Below, piece by piece: positions 7,991 through 20,735 of a stretch of DNA of 64,000 nucleotides. Under the pieces are notes generated by a model, which was not told the DNA's origin, ran no database searches, and saw nothing but the letters and a program-made list of their open reading frames with translations. Position 1 is the first letter of the stretch; every line of letters starts with the position of its first letter. A program made the translations under genes and the position numbers. The stretch comes from Cricetomys ansorgei. Taxonomy: Eukaryota > Chordata > Mammalia > Rodentia > Nesomyidae. The DNA is taken from NCBI GenBank assembly GCA_026225945.1, contig JAMJFZ010000199.1, positions 65,702,001 to 65,766,000 of the forward strand, in the 5' to 3' direction.

Positions 7991-9279
7991 CATTCAATAG
8001 CAATGCACCATATTATTTTAGTAAATCCACTACTAATGTGAATAAAACAGGCATAGGTTTCAAAAGTATAGAACAGCCTTACTCATACATTACAATCATT
8101 TATCCATACTTGGATAATTTTTCTTTTTTAAAAGTTATTGTTTTCCTCTTAATTTTCTATATATTTCTATATATAGGAAATTTCTAAATAGGTTTTCTCT
8201 TTGCATTCTTATTTTATGTTAAGGGGTTAAGTGGTGGTATATTTTGAGCACTGATTTATGACTGTTTCCATAGATACCTGACCGTAATAGCTAATTAGAT
8301 GAGCATGGTTGTGAAGTCCTTTGAGTGGCATTTTTGCAATAATAAATGCCCAGCTTTTATTCAATTAGTATGTTTTTCTTATTTCTCTCAGGCAATACTC
8401 ATAAATGCTACATGATGTCTTGCTTCAATAGATAAAATGTAATAGGACTCAGGTAATCTTTTGATCCCTGTGTGGAAGGCTCATTTTGTTCATTGCTCAG
8501 ATTCAAAGTCGTATTTTCTAATTTAATGAACTCCCTGAGCAGGAAACTCCACAACAATGCACACTTGAAAAGCACATTTTAGTTTAGAAAAATGTTTCCT
8601 GTATTCCAACTCATTAAAACTTCACAAAGAGCCCAGGTATATGAATATAACCATTGTCTTCATTCACAACCAAGCATGGGCTCCCTGTACATATAGAAGC
8701 ATGGTGTTCTGCTCTCACTTCTCTGGTGCCTAGTGCATCCTTGGGACCACATTCACACTGGTCACACTGAGATACTCACCTGGTAGAATGCATGTTTTAT
8801 GAACTTTTTCAATTCATTTTAGTTGATCTTTCTTTGGGTACTAGTTGTTTCTCTAGATTGAATAATCACTGTTTATATATTTGTGTAACTTCTAAACTTC
8901 ATATTGAGGCCTTTTCTTAGAATATTCATTCAGAGCCCATTTACTGATCATCTAGAGCCCAAAGATCTAAAGATGCAGGAATAGATAAATACAGTCCTTA
9001 ATTTCAAGGAACAAGTTCTTCTATGTTCCCTCAGTGGACTGCAGAGTCCTTGTTAATGTCAGAGACCCAGTGACAATATTTGGAAACAATGCTATTTAAC
9101 TCAAAGGAGTATTAGGTTTAAAAATACTCCCCACCTCTTGCTGTGCATCAGTTGTATTCTGATGAGATTTAGCCATTTTTTCCTTGTGGTTCCCTTGCCT
9201 GCCCTGGTTATTCAATAAAAGAATTTTGGTATAAAGTCTGGCTTGTATGTTTGTGTCCAATTGAGTTTTCCATGGGAGT
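7991..9279. other. Mostly unique sequence; possible conserved element at 8260-8600
   Basis: The middle part (8260-8600) is free of recognisable repeats and contains several homeodomain-type TAAT cores, discussed as a candidate conserved element. About 8935-9040 looks like a worn L2/MIR piece (ATAGATAAATACAGTCC...). No exon is seen. Confidence 0.45.
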
Positions 9280-9405
9280 TTTGTTTCTTTGCTTCAAATA
9301 AGGTTTTATTCTGCAGTCAAGGCTAGCCTCAAACTCATGGCACTTCTGCTCTGCCCTTCTTCCCAAACTCTGGGATTATAGGTGTGAGCTTCCATGCTTG
9401 CCTTG
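9280..9405 (-). mobile_element. Diverged B1-type SINE, antisense
   Basis: AAGGCTAGCCTCAAACTCAT and CCAAACTCTGGGATTATAGG match the complement of B1/proto-B1, ending in a worn TGAGCTTCCATGCTTG. The divergence marks an old copy. Confidence 0.75.
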
Positions 9406-9699
9406 GTAAGGGATCCTTGTATTCATTCAGGTTTGTCCCTCCTTGAGTGCCTGCACCAGTTATATACTCTGCCTAAATGTTTTTCCTACAGGCTTCTTGG
9501 GAAGCAGGCTGACTGCCATTTATGTGCCTTCCAGCTCAAATATGCAGTGCTCAGCAATTTTCCCTAAGCAATGCTTTCACTGCCACAGCCTTCTGCCTCT
9601 TTGTCTTATTTTAATTTTGTTCATAGAATTTGCCAAGATCTGAATCTCTTTGTTCATATCCAACTCCCCTACACCAGTGTATTACATTCTTCACAAAAA

Positions 9700-9770
9700 G
9701 CTTTCTTTCTTGCTTTCTCCCACTTTCCTCCTTCCTTTCTTTCATTCTCATTTTTCTTTCTTCATTTTTT

Positions 9771-9835
<65 letters not shown>

Positions 9836-9958
9836 TTTCTTTTCCTTTCCTTCCTCTCTCCCTCCCTTCCTCCCTCCATCCCTCCCTCCCTTCCTTCCTT
9901 CTTTCCTTCCTTCCTTCCTTCCTTCCTTTCTTCTTTCCTTCCTTTTCTTTTTATTCTT
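9700..9958. repeat. Polypyrimidine tract (CTTT)n/(CCTT)n
   Basis: The CTTT core lies at about 9771-9832, followed by CCTT, CCTCC and CTTCC blocks; it is almost pure pyrimidine on the + strand. The FLSFFLSF and KERKKERK open frames of up to 169 codons here are translations of this repeat and are not genes. Confidence 0.97.
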
Positions 9959-10837
9959 TGAAATTCCTCTAAATCCCCAAACCATATGTGGCTCTAAGTG
10001 CAGAATCAATAAACAGCTATTTCTAGTTGAAAGAACCACATACAATCTACCATATTGCACATCAGTAATCAACAGGACAGAATTTTCTTTCTTTCTTAGC
10101 AGTTGCTCTACCCTTTTGAGGAACGGATCTTCAATATGAGTGATTGTCCTTCCTTATCACTTCCTTATCACCTGCAGAACAAAAACATGGCCCACACAAC
10201 AGTGGATTCCAGGGTACACATGGGGCAGCTGAAAAATTAGTCCTGCAGTATTTCTTCCGAGCTATGTGTAGGCCAATGAGAAAGGGCCACTCTCATATCT
10301 TCATGGAACATAGGGCAAGCATACAGCTGTTTGGCATATTGAAATAGTTCTGGTGAAACTGGACACCTACTGGTGGACTGAGTTCTGACACATGAGAATC
10401 CTTTCTATAAGATAGGCAGGCATATCACCTTAATATCAGCACAGATACTTACCCCAGCTAGGTCACTGAAGCAAAATGGAATTAAGGTGGTGGGAACTGT
10501 CAGAAGAAAGTAATGCCAGATCTGAGAGGAGATGAGATGAGGAATATGGGATCCAGCTTGGGAGTCAGAAAATGCTTAAATCCAGCTCCAGGGTGAGCAG
10601 GTGTCACCAAGTCTAATACAACCAGTACAAGACAGAGACCAGACGCCAAGGACAGGCAGATTATGACAATGATATAAACCTGCTCTGTAATCAGATTAAT
10701 GCACAGGTGGGAAGCATAACGGTGGATTTATTGACATGGTACAGCCAAAGCCCTCTTTATCTTGGATGCCCCCTCTCCTGTCTAATATCCTACCTATGTC
10801 ATTGTATGAAGTTCAGCTTCTTAAACATTCCACTTTC
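9959..10837. other. No feature recognised
   Basis: A small direct duplication of CTTCCTTATCA is present near 10150-10170. No repeat family or exon was recognised. Confidence 0.45.
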
Positions 10838-10975
10838 AGTGGCTCATGGAAGCTAGCATATGCCTGTAATTCCAACAGCCAGGAGGCAGAGGCTGGAGGA
10901 TCACTTTAGATTTGACTTTGCCTGGTTTATACAGTGAGAGCCCCATTAAAAAACATAAACAAATAAAAATCCAGT
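10838..10975 (+). mobile_element. B1/PB1-like SINE
   Basis: TCAGTGGCTCATGGAAGC, GCCTGTAATTCCAACAGCCA, GAGGCAGAGGCTGGAGGATC and an A-rich AAACATAAACAAATAAA tail give the 7SL-SINE layout. The second half is shortened and diverged, as in old proto-B1 copies. Confidence 0.82.
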
Positions 10976-12164
10976 TTTTATTCCTTATTGTGGCCAGTCT
11001 GATATTCTGGATTGCCTCAAAATATTGCTAACTCATTTCTTTATCTTCTCCAGAAAACTTCAGTAAATCCTATAGTCATTCTTTTTTTATAGAGCCTGTG
11101 GGATGGATACAAAGTGAACCTCTTACTGTACCACTGAAATTCTTCTGTGATCTAGTGCTCATCTTTCATGCTGGATCCTCTTACTTGTTCTATGACCTTT
11201 TACCACTGCTTCAGTAGATGCTCTTGTTCTCTGCGTACATTTTCTATTTTCTCTATCTTCTGTAATTTTCCAATACTATTTTTTCTGTGGGATAGTCCCT
11301 TTCCTTCTTGTTACCTAGTAAAATCAGGATAATTGTTTGCCTTAATGTGGCTATCATTTCTAGCGTGGCATTCTTCTGAAGTATTCCCTTTAGGTTTCTT
11401 CCTCAGTCTTCTCAGATTCTTGTGCACAACTCTATCATAACCAGAACCATCAACTTACAAAGATGCTTTATTTCATGTATGTTGACACCATAATCCTCTA
11501 GAAGTTGACAAACCGAAGGTGCAGAAATGATTATGGCTTAATAAGGGGTGTTTATTTCAACAGAGAGGGTTAGGGGGACAGGAAATTTGTAGACTTAAGT
11601 CAATACTGGACATTCTGCCTCTTTCAGAGCTTTCCACAGAGACTGAAAGAGTTTCCATGGATAGAGACCGCTTTGAAATCCTGCAGGAGGTGGCTCATTA
11701 GTCAAGCTTCATCCACTTATTTATCTGAAAGCACTTGTACTCAAGGAGCTTGCACACTCCAACATTTTGTAGGACTGCTGTGGAAAAGATGTTTGTCCTG
11801 GCATGCAAGGTGATGATATACTGCTATATACTGCTATGATTGATGAAAGCTTGCTTTGAAAAATGTTTCTTGAAATGAGCAACATGCTGGTGTCTATGGC
11901 TGTTGATTGCATTGGTGTATGAGACCCTTATCTCTTTGCAGAGTGGAAACATGTCATTTTGCTAATAGAGGTCCTTAGATTTCAGACTAGAGTCCTGTAG
12001 CTGAGCCTAGGAGAGCAGGCAGAATCTCAAGGGTAATTTTCACCTGCCATGGTTGCTTTGCAAAAAGCAATACTATCATTTATTTGCTTATTTCCATGGC
12101 CCCAATTAATATTTTCCTCTGAGCTTAATAATAAAAAATGATTAACAAAAAGAAGACTGCTCAG
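10976..12164. other. Unique sequence, no gene seen
   Basis: 12000-12140 is repeat-free with AT-rich motifs (CAATTAATATT, TTAATAATAAA) and could be conserved non-coding DNA. Frames up to 63 codons are unremarkable. Confidence 0.4.
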
Positions 12165-12320
12165 TGCCCCATAGATCTGCTCCTTCCTGTCTTTGTGACC
12201 TTGGCCGAATCATATCCCCTCTTTTGTACATTAAAACGATTAATCCCTGTCCTGTGTTCTTTGCTGGCATTTGTGAAGATTAAATGTGATAATGGTTGGA
12301 AAGTGCTTGGAGAACTGTAA
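12165..12320 (+). mobile_element. MIR SINE
   Basis: TTTGTGACCTTGGCCGAATC, a T/A-rich middle, then GTGAAGATTAAATGTGATAA and GGAAAGTGCTTGGAGAACTG follow the MIR consensus order closely. A 194-codon minus-strand frame crosses it (12161-12745) and is therefore suspect. Confidence 0.85.
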
Positions 12321-15249
12321 ATTGATGTACAAATGGAAGGGATTAAGGGATTAGCTTCAATCCAGTAAAGATTTTCTCTTTTATAGAACAACCCTGCAAA
12401 CAGCAGGCTCCATAAGCTGCCGACAAGCACATGACATCTCCCAAACATGCACCTTGGTGTGCTTCCATTTCCTCCAATTTTTTCATCTATCCTTCCCTTC
12501 CTCCACCACATTAAGATCTTTATCCAGTATAATGGAAAACTATGCTCTGTTAAAGGCTTCCTATATCTAAGGCAATGTGTAAAGTGAAAATGTGTGTGTC
12601 TGTTTATAGGTGTGACAGAAGAAACTCCAAAACAAAAATTTTGAGAGGAACATTTAATATTTCTTTTTTTCTTCTCATTTGACAAAATTATTAATAAATA
12701 GAATTCCTGTTTCAAAACATTTCCCCTTCTGAGTTCCACTGTCACAGCTCTTCATATCTCTTTTAAAGAATGGTTCTTACCTGAGTCTTTTCCATTTTTA
12801 CTTTGAGAATATCCTCTCCAGCATATTGCAAATTGTCTCCTAAGAAAGAATCGTTGTTTTGACCTTCCTTTCTGTCATTGTTTCAATGATAGTAGCAGAA
12901 GAGTGAGGTCAAAATTATCAATTCATCTAAAAGATATCATACTGGAAACCCCTCCCATGAAGGTGGAAATGTAAGAGAGAAATCGCCAAAACCTGCGTAC
13001 TGTATGAAGATGACACTTAGTCTTAGATTTCTCTCCATCTCTAGTTACTTCTACCCTCAGAAAAGTGCTTCTACCTGAATGATCTGGCTCATATTCTATT
13101 ATTATCGCCATGTTGCTATAAAATTATGTGTTTAGGATCAGAAGAACTTTGAAATCCCAGAGAGTGCCCCACACACTCCAGTGTCTGCCTATAACATGAT
13201 GATGGCTCCTCTGATAAACTTGTGGATTGAGGTTCCCAGGAAAAAAGCCACACGTGTTAAAATCTCTATGAAGGTGGTTGATTGACTAAGTAAAATTTGT
13301 GATTGTGGAGAGTTGGAATTCAGCAGATCCATAGCCAAGCTATCCAGAGCTACCTTTAGCCTTAATAACCATTAAAGAGCTATCATTGTCTGTCCTGACA
13401 TCCCTGTGACAATCGGTCAAGCCTTCTGGGATGTATTAACAGACCACTAGCTTCCAGCAACAGAAAGGGTAAGATTGTCAGCAGGAAGCATCTAAAATTT
13501 ACAGCACAGACATCCTCATGTTGTTGTAACCTCTCTGCCTAACATTTCCACCAATATATTTGAAAATCATAATGATTTATGCCTTTATTTTGTTCTGTGA
13601 CTGTAAAACCTTCATGAAACTGTTTTCACATTAGATCACATTATTGAAGCAACCCAAATCTCTCTTTCTGAGCAGCTCATATGAAGTGACTTGCATTTGC
13701 CTCAATAATAAACTCTCTGTTTGCATGTAATGTGAGAGGACTAGGTTTTGTGCTTAAATTGACTTAGAAAATGTCGGACCTGAAGGAAGAGGAGTCTCGA
13801 GTAGTGTCTGGATGCGTTTTCTGGAGATCTGTGATAACTTTTGTAGTGTCATCCACAGTCTTCTCACTTTAATCTCCCTTCCTGCAGTTAGTCCCTTAGG
13901 AGTAAGATGGTATAATTCATCTCTGTATCCCAGCCCTTAGCTCCTGCCTATGATAGAATTTTATAGAATCTCTTATAAAATGAAATGATGTATATATCTG
14001 TATACATATATGCATACATATATGTAGTGTTTCCTTTCTTATATTTTCAATGCACATTTTCCATATTATCCAGGAAAGGTGGTTCTCTCTGTAATAAATA
14101 ATTCCATCAGCATTTTATACATAAATCCATATTTAGTGTTTAATTTAGAGAGTACTCCTATTAACTCACAGACGTGAATATTTATAAAAATGTACATTTA
14201 CTTACTAAAAGTTAAAGGAAATTTGGGCAGTGTAAATTCCCTTTCCTCTGTTTTCAGTTTAGTTCCTGTGAGAAGACATACGTGGAATGAAAAGCAGAAG
14301 CCAAGGAAGAACTTATTTTGTGATTCTGTATGACTTTATATTCTATCTGCTGTAGTTGGGAAGGGCAGGATGGGAAGGCCAGAGGCAGAAGATGAGGTGG
14401 GAGGAGAAAAAATATTTTAAGGCAGCAGATAGAAAATCAACCAAATGAAAAGGTGCATTAGTTATGGGGTAAACATCTCAGCAGTAGTCAGCCAGGAAAA
14501 TGACATTTTTTCCCTTGAAAACCCAGCAAGGGAAATTAAACTCCTCCCTCTACCAGTACACAGCACTTCACAGAGGTCACTGCAATGCTCCTAGTCAAAG
14601 AGAGCCAGACTTGCTGGATTCTTGAAATTTTCTATGGGTTAGTAAAGTAATTACCAATGGAAAACATAATTAAAATTTTAGGCGACTGTTTCCAAATTCT
14701 GTGTCATTTATACAACAGTACCTCCAGTCATTTTTTTAAACAGTTTATGTTGGAAAAGATTCACCATAGATACTAGCCTTTCATTGAATGCTATGAACAA
14801 CCAATTTGCAATACAAATGAATATAATGTTAATATAATTGTACAGATTTGCCTCTATCATTCAAAGGGCAAAATGGTGGTCATAGTGTGTAGGGCTAGAG
14901 GAATTCATTGCTTCTGTTGTTCTGTACATTATCTTCTGTAATAAATCTCTGCTAAAATTTAATGAAGCCTCTACAGATAAACATGATATAAAAATGCTCT
15001 GTGAAACTGTAAAGATGAGACTTCTGTTCAATATGTACTTAAGTGGCATGTGGAAGTGGCTTAATAAATACTGGTTGAATATATCAATAAATCACAAGTT
15101 TGCTGGTATTTTATTGAGCAGAATAGAGTTCATTATTGACTAAGATTGGATTTTATATTTATAAGTTTTTATTGTTAAACCCAAGGCTTTATGAATTCTG
15201 CCTAAATATTCTATATTGAGCTACTTGTCTAGTCTCTTGCCTTTTTAAA
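12321..15249. other. ~2.9 kb of unique, AT-rich sequence
   Basis: No rodent-lineage repeat was recognised. 13620-13740 and 14280-14540 look less decayed than their surroundings. A worn L2/MIR tail (AATAAATACTGGTTGAATAT) lies near 15062. No exon with convincing splice sites or coding bias was found. Confidence 0.4.
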
Positions 15250-15600
15250 AAAAATTTAAATTGTTTTCATGTGCTTGTGTATCTACGTGCATGTATATAT
15301 GTGTGCATGTGGAAGCCAGATAATCTCATATTGTTCCTCAATGGGAATCTGCTTTTATTGCTTTATTCATTTTCACAGGGTATCCCACTGACCTACGCTT
15401 TGATAAGTTAGGCTAGGCTGGCAGGCTGTAAGCCCTAGTGAGCTGCCTGTCTGTCTTCCCGGCACTGGGATTACAAATATAAGTCACCATGTCTGGGTTT
15501 TCTTTTTACCTTTTTAGCATGTGTTTGGGAGGTTGAGCACAGGCTCTCCTGCTTGTGCAGCAAGAACTGTAGTGACTGTACCATCTCCTCAAAGGGAGGT
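15250..15600. mobile_element. Rodent interspersed repeat of unresolved family
   Basis: The series CATGTATATATGTGTGCATG, TAGGCTAGGCTGGCAGGCTG, CGGCACTGGGATTACA, GCACAGGCTCTCCTGCTTGT and GACTGTACCATCTCCTCA recalls a common rodent repeat ending in a SINE-like 'gagccatctcccca' head. I cannot assign the family by eye. Confidence 0.55.
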
Positions 15601-16079
15601 GCACCTGGCTGCTGGTGTCAGAGTGCAGATCTTCAGATTACAGAAGAGTATGATGCATTGCTGCAGGATATTCTTGGGAGAGCTCAGTGACAGTTTCTAG
15701 ACTTGATTTAAAAGGCAAAGCCCAAGTTTCCATTATTTTCCCACTATGTAATAACTATCAAGTCACAAGATATTTCTCTACCCTTTAAGTTATATATTCA
15801 ATAAGTAGGGAATGCTTTAAAGGATTTTATCTAGTTCTTAGTGGATTAAAGAACTTACTAATTTAAAATTCTCCATAAAGTTAATACTAAAACGATCATA
15901 TAAACAAGTGAGAAACTTATATAACTCATGTAAGCATCACTGTTATTCTGAAAGACAGGAATTGTTTGTTTCAACCTGTGAGAGAATGATAGAGGTTATT
16001 TATTCAAATCTATGTGACTGTCGATGGATTCCTTAGTATTTTCACTAGTATCTTTTGAGACTATGGTGTACTTAGAACT
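15601..16079. other. No feature recognised
   Basis: AT-rich sequence between the unresolved repeat and the MLT1 LTR, without notable frames. Confidence 0.4.
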
Positions 16080-16432
16080 ATCATGGTCTGGATGTTTTAT
16101 TTTTCTTTAAAATTTGCCTGATGAAATCCTGACTCTCAAAGTGATGGTGTGAGGAGGTCTAGCCATTCCACATTGGTTATGTCATGAGGGCTGAGTCCAT
16201 ATTATGACAGTAATGGCCTTATATGCCCTTATAAAAAGTCTAGAGAGATATCCTTCACCTCTTCCACCATCTGAAGACACATAGCAGGATGACCTCTGTG
16301 AACCAGAAAAGAGACACTCAGCAAATTTACAAGCTGACAGCATCTTAACATTGAACTGCTAACCTCCAGAATTTTAAAAAATAACCTACTAGACTGTGAC
16401 TATCATTATAGCAGTGTGAAGGGACCAAGACA
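16080..16432 (+). mobile_element. MLT1-type MaLR LTR
   Basis: The order is diagnostic: GTCTGGATGTTTTATTTTTC, GATGAAATCCTGACTCTCAA, GTGATGGTGTGAGGAGGTC, GGGCTGAGTCC, GCCCTTATAAAAAG, ACCATCTGAAGACACA, GAACTGCTAACCTCCAGAA and TTATAGCAGTGTGAAGGGAC. This is an ancient ERVL-MaLR solo LTR. Confidence 0.85.
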
Positions 16433-17887
16433 AACAGTCTGCCATAGAGGTTATCTGTAATTTCAACCTTCACAATCTCCTCAGCTAGGGCATCCAATCA
16501 CTCTCAGATGCAGTTACTGAAGGATTGAAACAGGCGGATCAAAGTGTGCTTCTCACTATCTTATTGTCTTATTTAAAGAGGCCTGGTCTAGGGAGAAAAG
16601 ATGGCTGTGTTCCTTGAAGTTGGCTAGGGAATCAGTTATGCTGTGGTCAAGATCGCTGACATGACATAGTATGTGTGTGTTTGGAGTCATAAATGCAAAG
16701 ACAAACATGAATAGAAATGCAAGCATGAAAATTCACATATTATAGTTTTGAAAAATAATATCCTAACAGCTACTCCTTCCTAATACACAAAATGCCATCC
16801 TAGATGTGGTCAATGTCAGTCTTTTTAAAACCTTAAGAATTGTAGGTTTTGTGTTAGAAAAACATTGTGATTATACTCCCATTACAGTTCAATGCTCAGT
16901 GAACACAACAAGAAATAAGTGTAATTTATTTCAGTCATAAATAAGAAACAGAATTACATACATTGTATTGTTTTTTCATATCATGCTATTGTTTCTATAC
17001 TCAATAATTAAGAGAAGGAAACTGGCCATCCAAGACATCATCTGTCCTCATCAGTCTGACCTGGAGAGAGACTCTCTCTTGAGGCTAAAAGGGATAAACT
17101 CAAGAATATCAGGTGATATTTAAATTTACAAGTTATAGATTTTCTGAATAATATTAGCAACTAACTATAAGAAATTTATTCTACCAGATTATTCCTAAGT
17201 TTTATTAGTACTCAATAACTTTGACAATCATGGAATTTTCAATGATTCTTCTCAAAATACATCCTGGAAATTTTTGTATTCTGTCTTGTTGAGGAAACTC
17301 TAGCCTGGTCTACATAGAAAGTAAAATGAACATCAAAATTTGGGCCTTATATTACAGTGTTAGATTCTAGAATCTAATACAGCTACAATTATGTTGTAGA
17401 ATATTTAATCATTTTTGGAAATGAATATACTACCTTGTGAAATATAATGCTATTAAACAAGTTAATCATGTAGAAATTATATAGATTACATTGGGACAAT
17501 AAGAATACATATTTGCATACTGAGATTTTTATTTGCATATTATGTTCCCTACAGATGCACAGCAAACTCCATTTTGGAAACATTAAGTTATCACATATCC
17601 ATGTCCACAGATGTACTTTTTCATTCACATTTGCAGGTTAGGACAGCTAACTCTGCAGAGTTCCTAATTGCAGAGTTGGGAAACTCCGACTTCCTGTATT
17701 TGTCACTCTGAGTGTTAGATTGACTCCTCTATCATTGAAACATGCTCTTTTCTCACTGGGAGCACAGTAAGTCAGTAAGCCAATGTCTTATTATTCATAG
17801 CACAGGCTAGGTCCCAAAGGTTGACACTCATGCTCCAAAAGGACTGAACCTGAGTCATTGTCTTCAGCAAACCAGTTCTAGCTTAGT
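16433..17887. other. Unique AT-rich sequence; nothing recognised
   Basis: A 79-codon minus-strand frame at 17389-17628 has no family resemblance. No rodent SINE was recognised. Confidence 0.4.
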
Positions 17888-18240
17888 TGCATTAGATACT
17901 TTTTTGTTACAATGATAAAACACCATGACAAAGGAAAATTGTAGAAGAGTTTATATTGGCTTATGGTGCCAGAGGGATAAGAATCCACCATGGTAGGAAA
18001 GTTACAGGCATGGCAGTAGGCGCAGGGGATGGAGTAGCAGTCTGTGAGTTCACAACTTGAACAACATGAACAGAACAGAGAAAGAAAGCTAGAAATGGTA
18101 TACTAATACTCTTGTACACTGGGGTTCTAGAAGTTTTGGATGCAGAAAACTGAAAGGTCCATACCTCACTTTCAGGCCACATGAATTTCACCAGCATCTC
18201 CATTGTGCACACCAGTTTTTACTCACCTTTTCCAGTGAAC
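17888..18240 (-). mobile_element. MaLR-type LTR (ORR1/MT-like), antisense
   Basis: Starts with TACAATGATAAAACACCATGA and GTTTATATTGGCTTATGG, then CCACCATGGTAGGAAAG and GGCATGGCAGTAGG: the typical reverse-complement start of rodent MaLR LTRs. The 83-codon minus-strand frame inside is incidental. Confidence 0.6.
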
Positions 18241-18959
18241 ACAAGTTTTCTATGAGTCATGTCTTTTTGAACTTATTTTTCACAGGGTATAAGATTATTA
18301 ACCTAGATCTGGATAAATGTTGTTAATGTATACTCCAGCATATTTAATACAAAAACAAACTAGATATCTCCTCTTCTGATTAGTAGTAAAAATAACACAT
18401 TTGCCACAACAATGTGCCTATATTATATTCCTGAGGTCTTATTAACCAAGTGACACAGGGAAAGTGTTTTTGATATGATAGCTACTGCCAAGACTTTTAT
18501 ATGGATAATCTCTTATTGGCTGTTATAATAACCTCCAGGATATATCTGACTTCTGCAGGAGCTATACTGCTGTGCTAAGTATAAGATCTGAAGGGTCCAA
18601 TGCTCTGGTATCCTTTATCTCCCTAGGGATGACATTACTTTTCAAAATTCTCATTTTTTTCTGTAATTCAGTAGTACATTTGTGTTACCATCTTTGAAGT
18701 CCTATACTCTGACAATTGCATCCTGGTCTGGGGACATAATATTTTCTAAATTTCTTCCAGATAATGCTAGAGGTTATATGTAGTAACGTGAAGGCCTGTA
18801 GCTTTGACATCTGGCTCTCAGCTGCATGTGATTTATAGTTAATGTTTTATCTTTATGTATTGGTAGTGTTTATTGATACTAGAGACATTATCCTAATGCT
18901 AAGTGCTACTGTTTTCTTTGTATACTTCAAATGTTTGTTATGTAATATGGACTAAGACT
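18241..18959. other. No feature recognised
   Basis: AT-rich sequence between two antisense MaLR-like LTRs. It might hold worn internal MaLR sequence, but nothing identifiable is left. Confidence 0.35.
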
Positions 18960-19215
18960 TCACTCTAGTATCAGTTCCTTTTCTGTTATTGTGATGTAAC
19001 TTGGGCAAGTCAGCTTATAGAAGAAAGACTATTAAGGATGGGTCTGTCATGATGTGGGGGGCATGGTAGAAAACGTCTGGCATGGTGGATGGAGCAGGTA
19101 GCTGAGCACTCAGCTGAGCTCTTGCATCTTTAAGAGCAATCAAGAAGAAAAGAGAAAACCAGAAGTAGGTAAAACTTTTACTCTCAAAGTCCATCCCTGG
19201 CCCACTACTTAAACC
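18960..19215 (-). mobile_element. MaLR-type LTR, antisense, truncated
   Basis: TTCTGTTATTGTGATGTAAC, GGCATGGTAGAAAACGTCTG, GGCATGGTGGATGGAGCAGG, GCTGAGCACTCAGCTGAGC and CTCTCAAAGTCCATCCC match rodent MaLR LTRs in reverse. The copy ends before the LTR's 5' end, at the ATA/ATC repeat. Confidence 0.6.
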
Positions 19216-19230
19216 AATCTATACCTCATT

Positions 19231-19290
19231 AGTAGTAATAGTGATAATAATAATAATATCATCACCATCATCATCATCATCATTATTATA
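19231..19290. repeat. Trinucleotide tract (ATA)n-(ATC)n
   Basis: Blocks of AGT/ATA pass into ATC/ATT units. The run of methionines in the overlapping minus-strand frame is the translation of this repeat. Confidence 0.9.
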
Positions 19291-20109
19291 ACATTGTTAT
19301 CATAATTGAATATATGTTTAATATGTTTATTATGGACCTGGATTAAGCACATTTGGTGCTTACTAAAAGTCACATAGTTATTAGACAATATCATACTCAT
19401 TTTGAGTAGCATATATTGTTGGAAACTTAGATATAATATTTATTCTAAACACTTTAATTATGTATAAGAGATAGATCAAACGCTACCACTGCTATATTTA
19501 GCAAGATATTCACATTACATTTTAAATATTACATACATATGTGTATGCATGCAACCCTCCTTACTTCCTTCATAGCCACAAATGAATCTAATTTCAGAAC
19601 ATCGTCATACTGATTGCCTCAATCAAATGGTTTTGTGGATGGTATCATGTACGTCTGTGATATTCTAATAAGTTTTCTGTTCAAGTGTTAGTTAAGTCTG
19701 TCAAACTTTACTAATATACACTTGCTTTCTTTTAATCTATGCTTATGTGTATCAGTTTGGGGCTGTTACCAAATTTTGACAGATTTTATTTTAGTCTGTG
19801 TCTTGTGTGACTACATGATAGTTTCATTTCTAGCATATTTTCTTAAAAGTTCTTGGTGACTGTATGTCTTTCAATTTTATAGACACAATAGCTGTGTTAT
19901 TTTATAAGTTTGTACTGGCATCTATATAATATCAAAAAGCCATATGGTCAATTTTCATGTGTTTTTCATATTAGCATAAAACATTGTGTATATTTTATAC
20001 TTGTTCAGTGCAGAATTTAATGATATTGATTACATAAATCTTGTTTTGTGTTCTTTTCTACTACATAATTTTATTAAATTATACCTGGCTGAAAAACCTT
20101 TCTATAGGT
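19291..20109. other. AT-rich sequence; nothing recognised
   Basis: No repeat family or exon identified; it leads directly into the L1 3' UTR at 20110. Confidence 0.4.
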
Positions 20110-20431
20110 TGGTCTGTTTTATATGTGCGGGCAGTAGGTTAAGAATGGCAGGACTGAAGCACATATGAACTCACAGAGACTACGGCAGCATGCACAAGAC
20201 CTGCACAGCTTCAAGACAGACCAGGTTCCAGCACTGAGTTTGGGAAGAACACAGCTATCACCTCTAACCAAGGAGCTATCTTCAACTGACCCAAACTGGT
20301 AAAAGGAAAATCAGTTTTCTTTAGTGGAGTCCTACTAGGTATATCAACCACACTCTAGGGCAGACACTATGCCCAAGAGTAGTTGTCCAACATAAAGCCA
20401 ACTCAATGGTATTTTTTGTAGACTTTTTTTT

Positions 20432-20499
20432 ATCATCTATCTATCTATCTATCTGTCTATCTATCTATCATCTATCTATCTTTTTTTCTCTCTCTCTTT
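20432..20499. repeat. (ATCT)n tetranucleotide repeat
   Basis: ATCT/GTCT units run to about 20481, then a T/CT-rich run. It lies inside the L1 3' UTR, where simple-repeat variation is common. Confidence 0.93.
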
Positions 20500-20576
20500 G
20501 GTTTGGGCATTTTGTCTTATTGGTCATTTGTTTGTTTATTTTGATTCTTGTTTCTTGGGGAAATGCATTATATGTG

Positions 20577-20578
20577 GT

Positions 20579-20621
<43 letters not shown>
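20577..20621. repeat. Compound (TG)n-(AG)n microsatellite
   Basis: About 13 TG units (to 20602) switch to about nine GA units. The repeat sits within the L1 3' UTR. Confidence 0.95.
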
Positions 20622-20735
20622 GGATAGAGGAAAGTTTTGTGGGTAAGGAGGTGAGTAGAAGCTGAGAGGACTTAGGGGAGGAGGTATTATGTTCAAAATA
20701 TATTTTAATAAATGTTTTTCAGTTAAAAAAAGAGG

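Larger units (their letters stand above)
20110..20735 (+). mobile_element. L1 3' UTR (rodent type) with microsatellites
   Basis: AACTCACAGAGACTACGGCA, GCATGCACAAGACCTGCACA, CCAGCACTGAG, CTAACCAAGGAGCTATCTTC, AGTGGAGTCCTACTAGGTAT and CCAACATAAAGCCAACTCAA follow the rodent L1 3' UTR step by step. It ends with TCAAAATATATTTTAATAAA and a short A-tail at about 20725. ORF2 is absent, so the insertion is strongly 5' truncated. Confidence 0.9.

Noticed and set aside
9110..9290. Possible solo LTR end (TTCAATAAAAGAATTTTGG followed by a T/G-rich stretch)
   Set aside because: An AATAAA with downstream GT-rich sequence is suggestive, but no TG...CA termini, TATA box or target duplication could be identified.
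9611..10139. Open frames of 103-169 codons on both strands
   Set aside because: They are six-frame translations of the CTTT/CCTT polypyrimidine tract (repeats of FLSF or KERK), with no independent coding signal.
12161..12745. 194-codon minus-strand frame outside low-complexity DNA
   Set aside because: It starts at GTG, its 3' part is antisense to a MIR element, and no domain, signal or conserved motif is visible.
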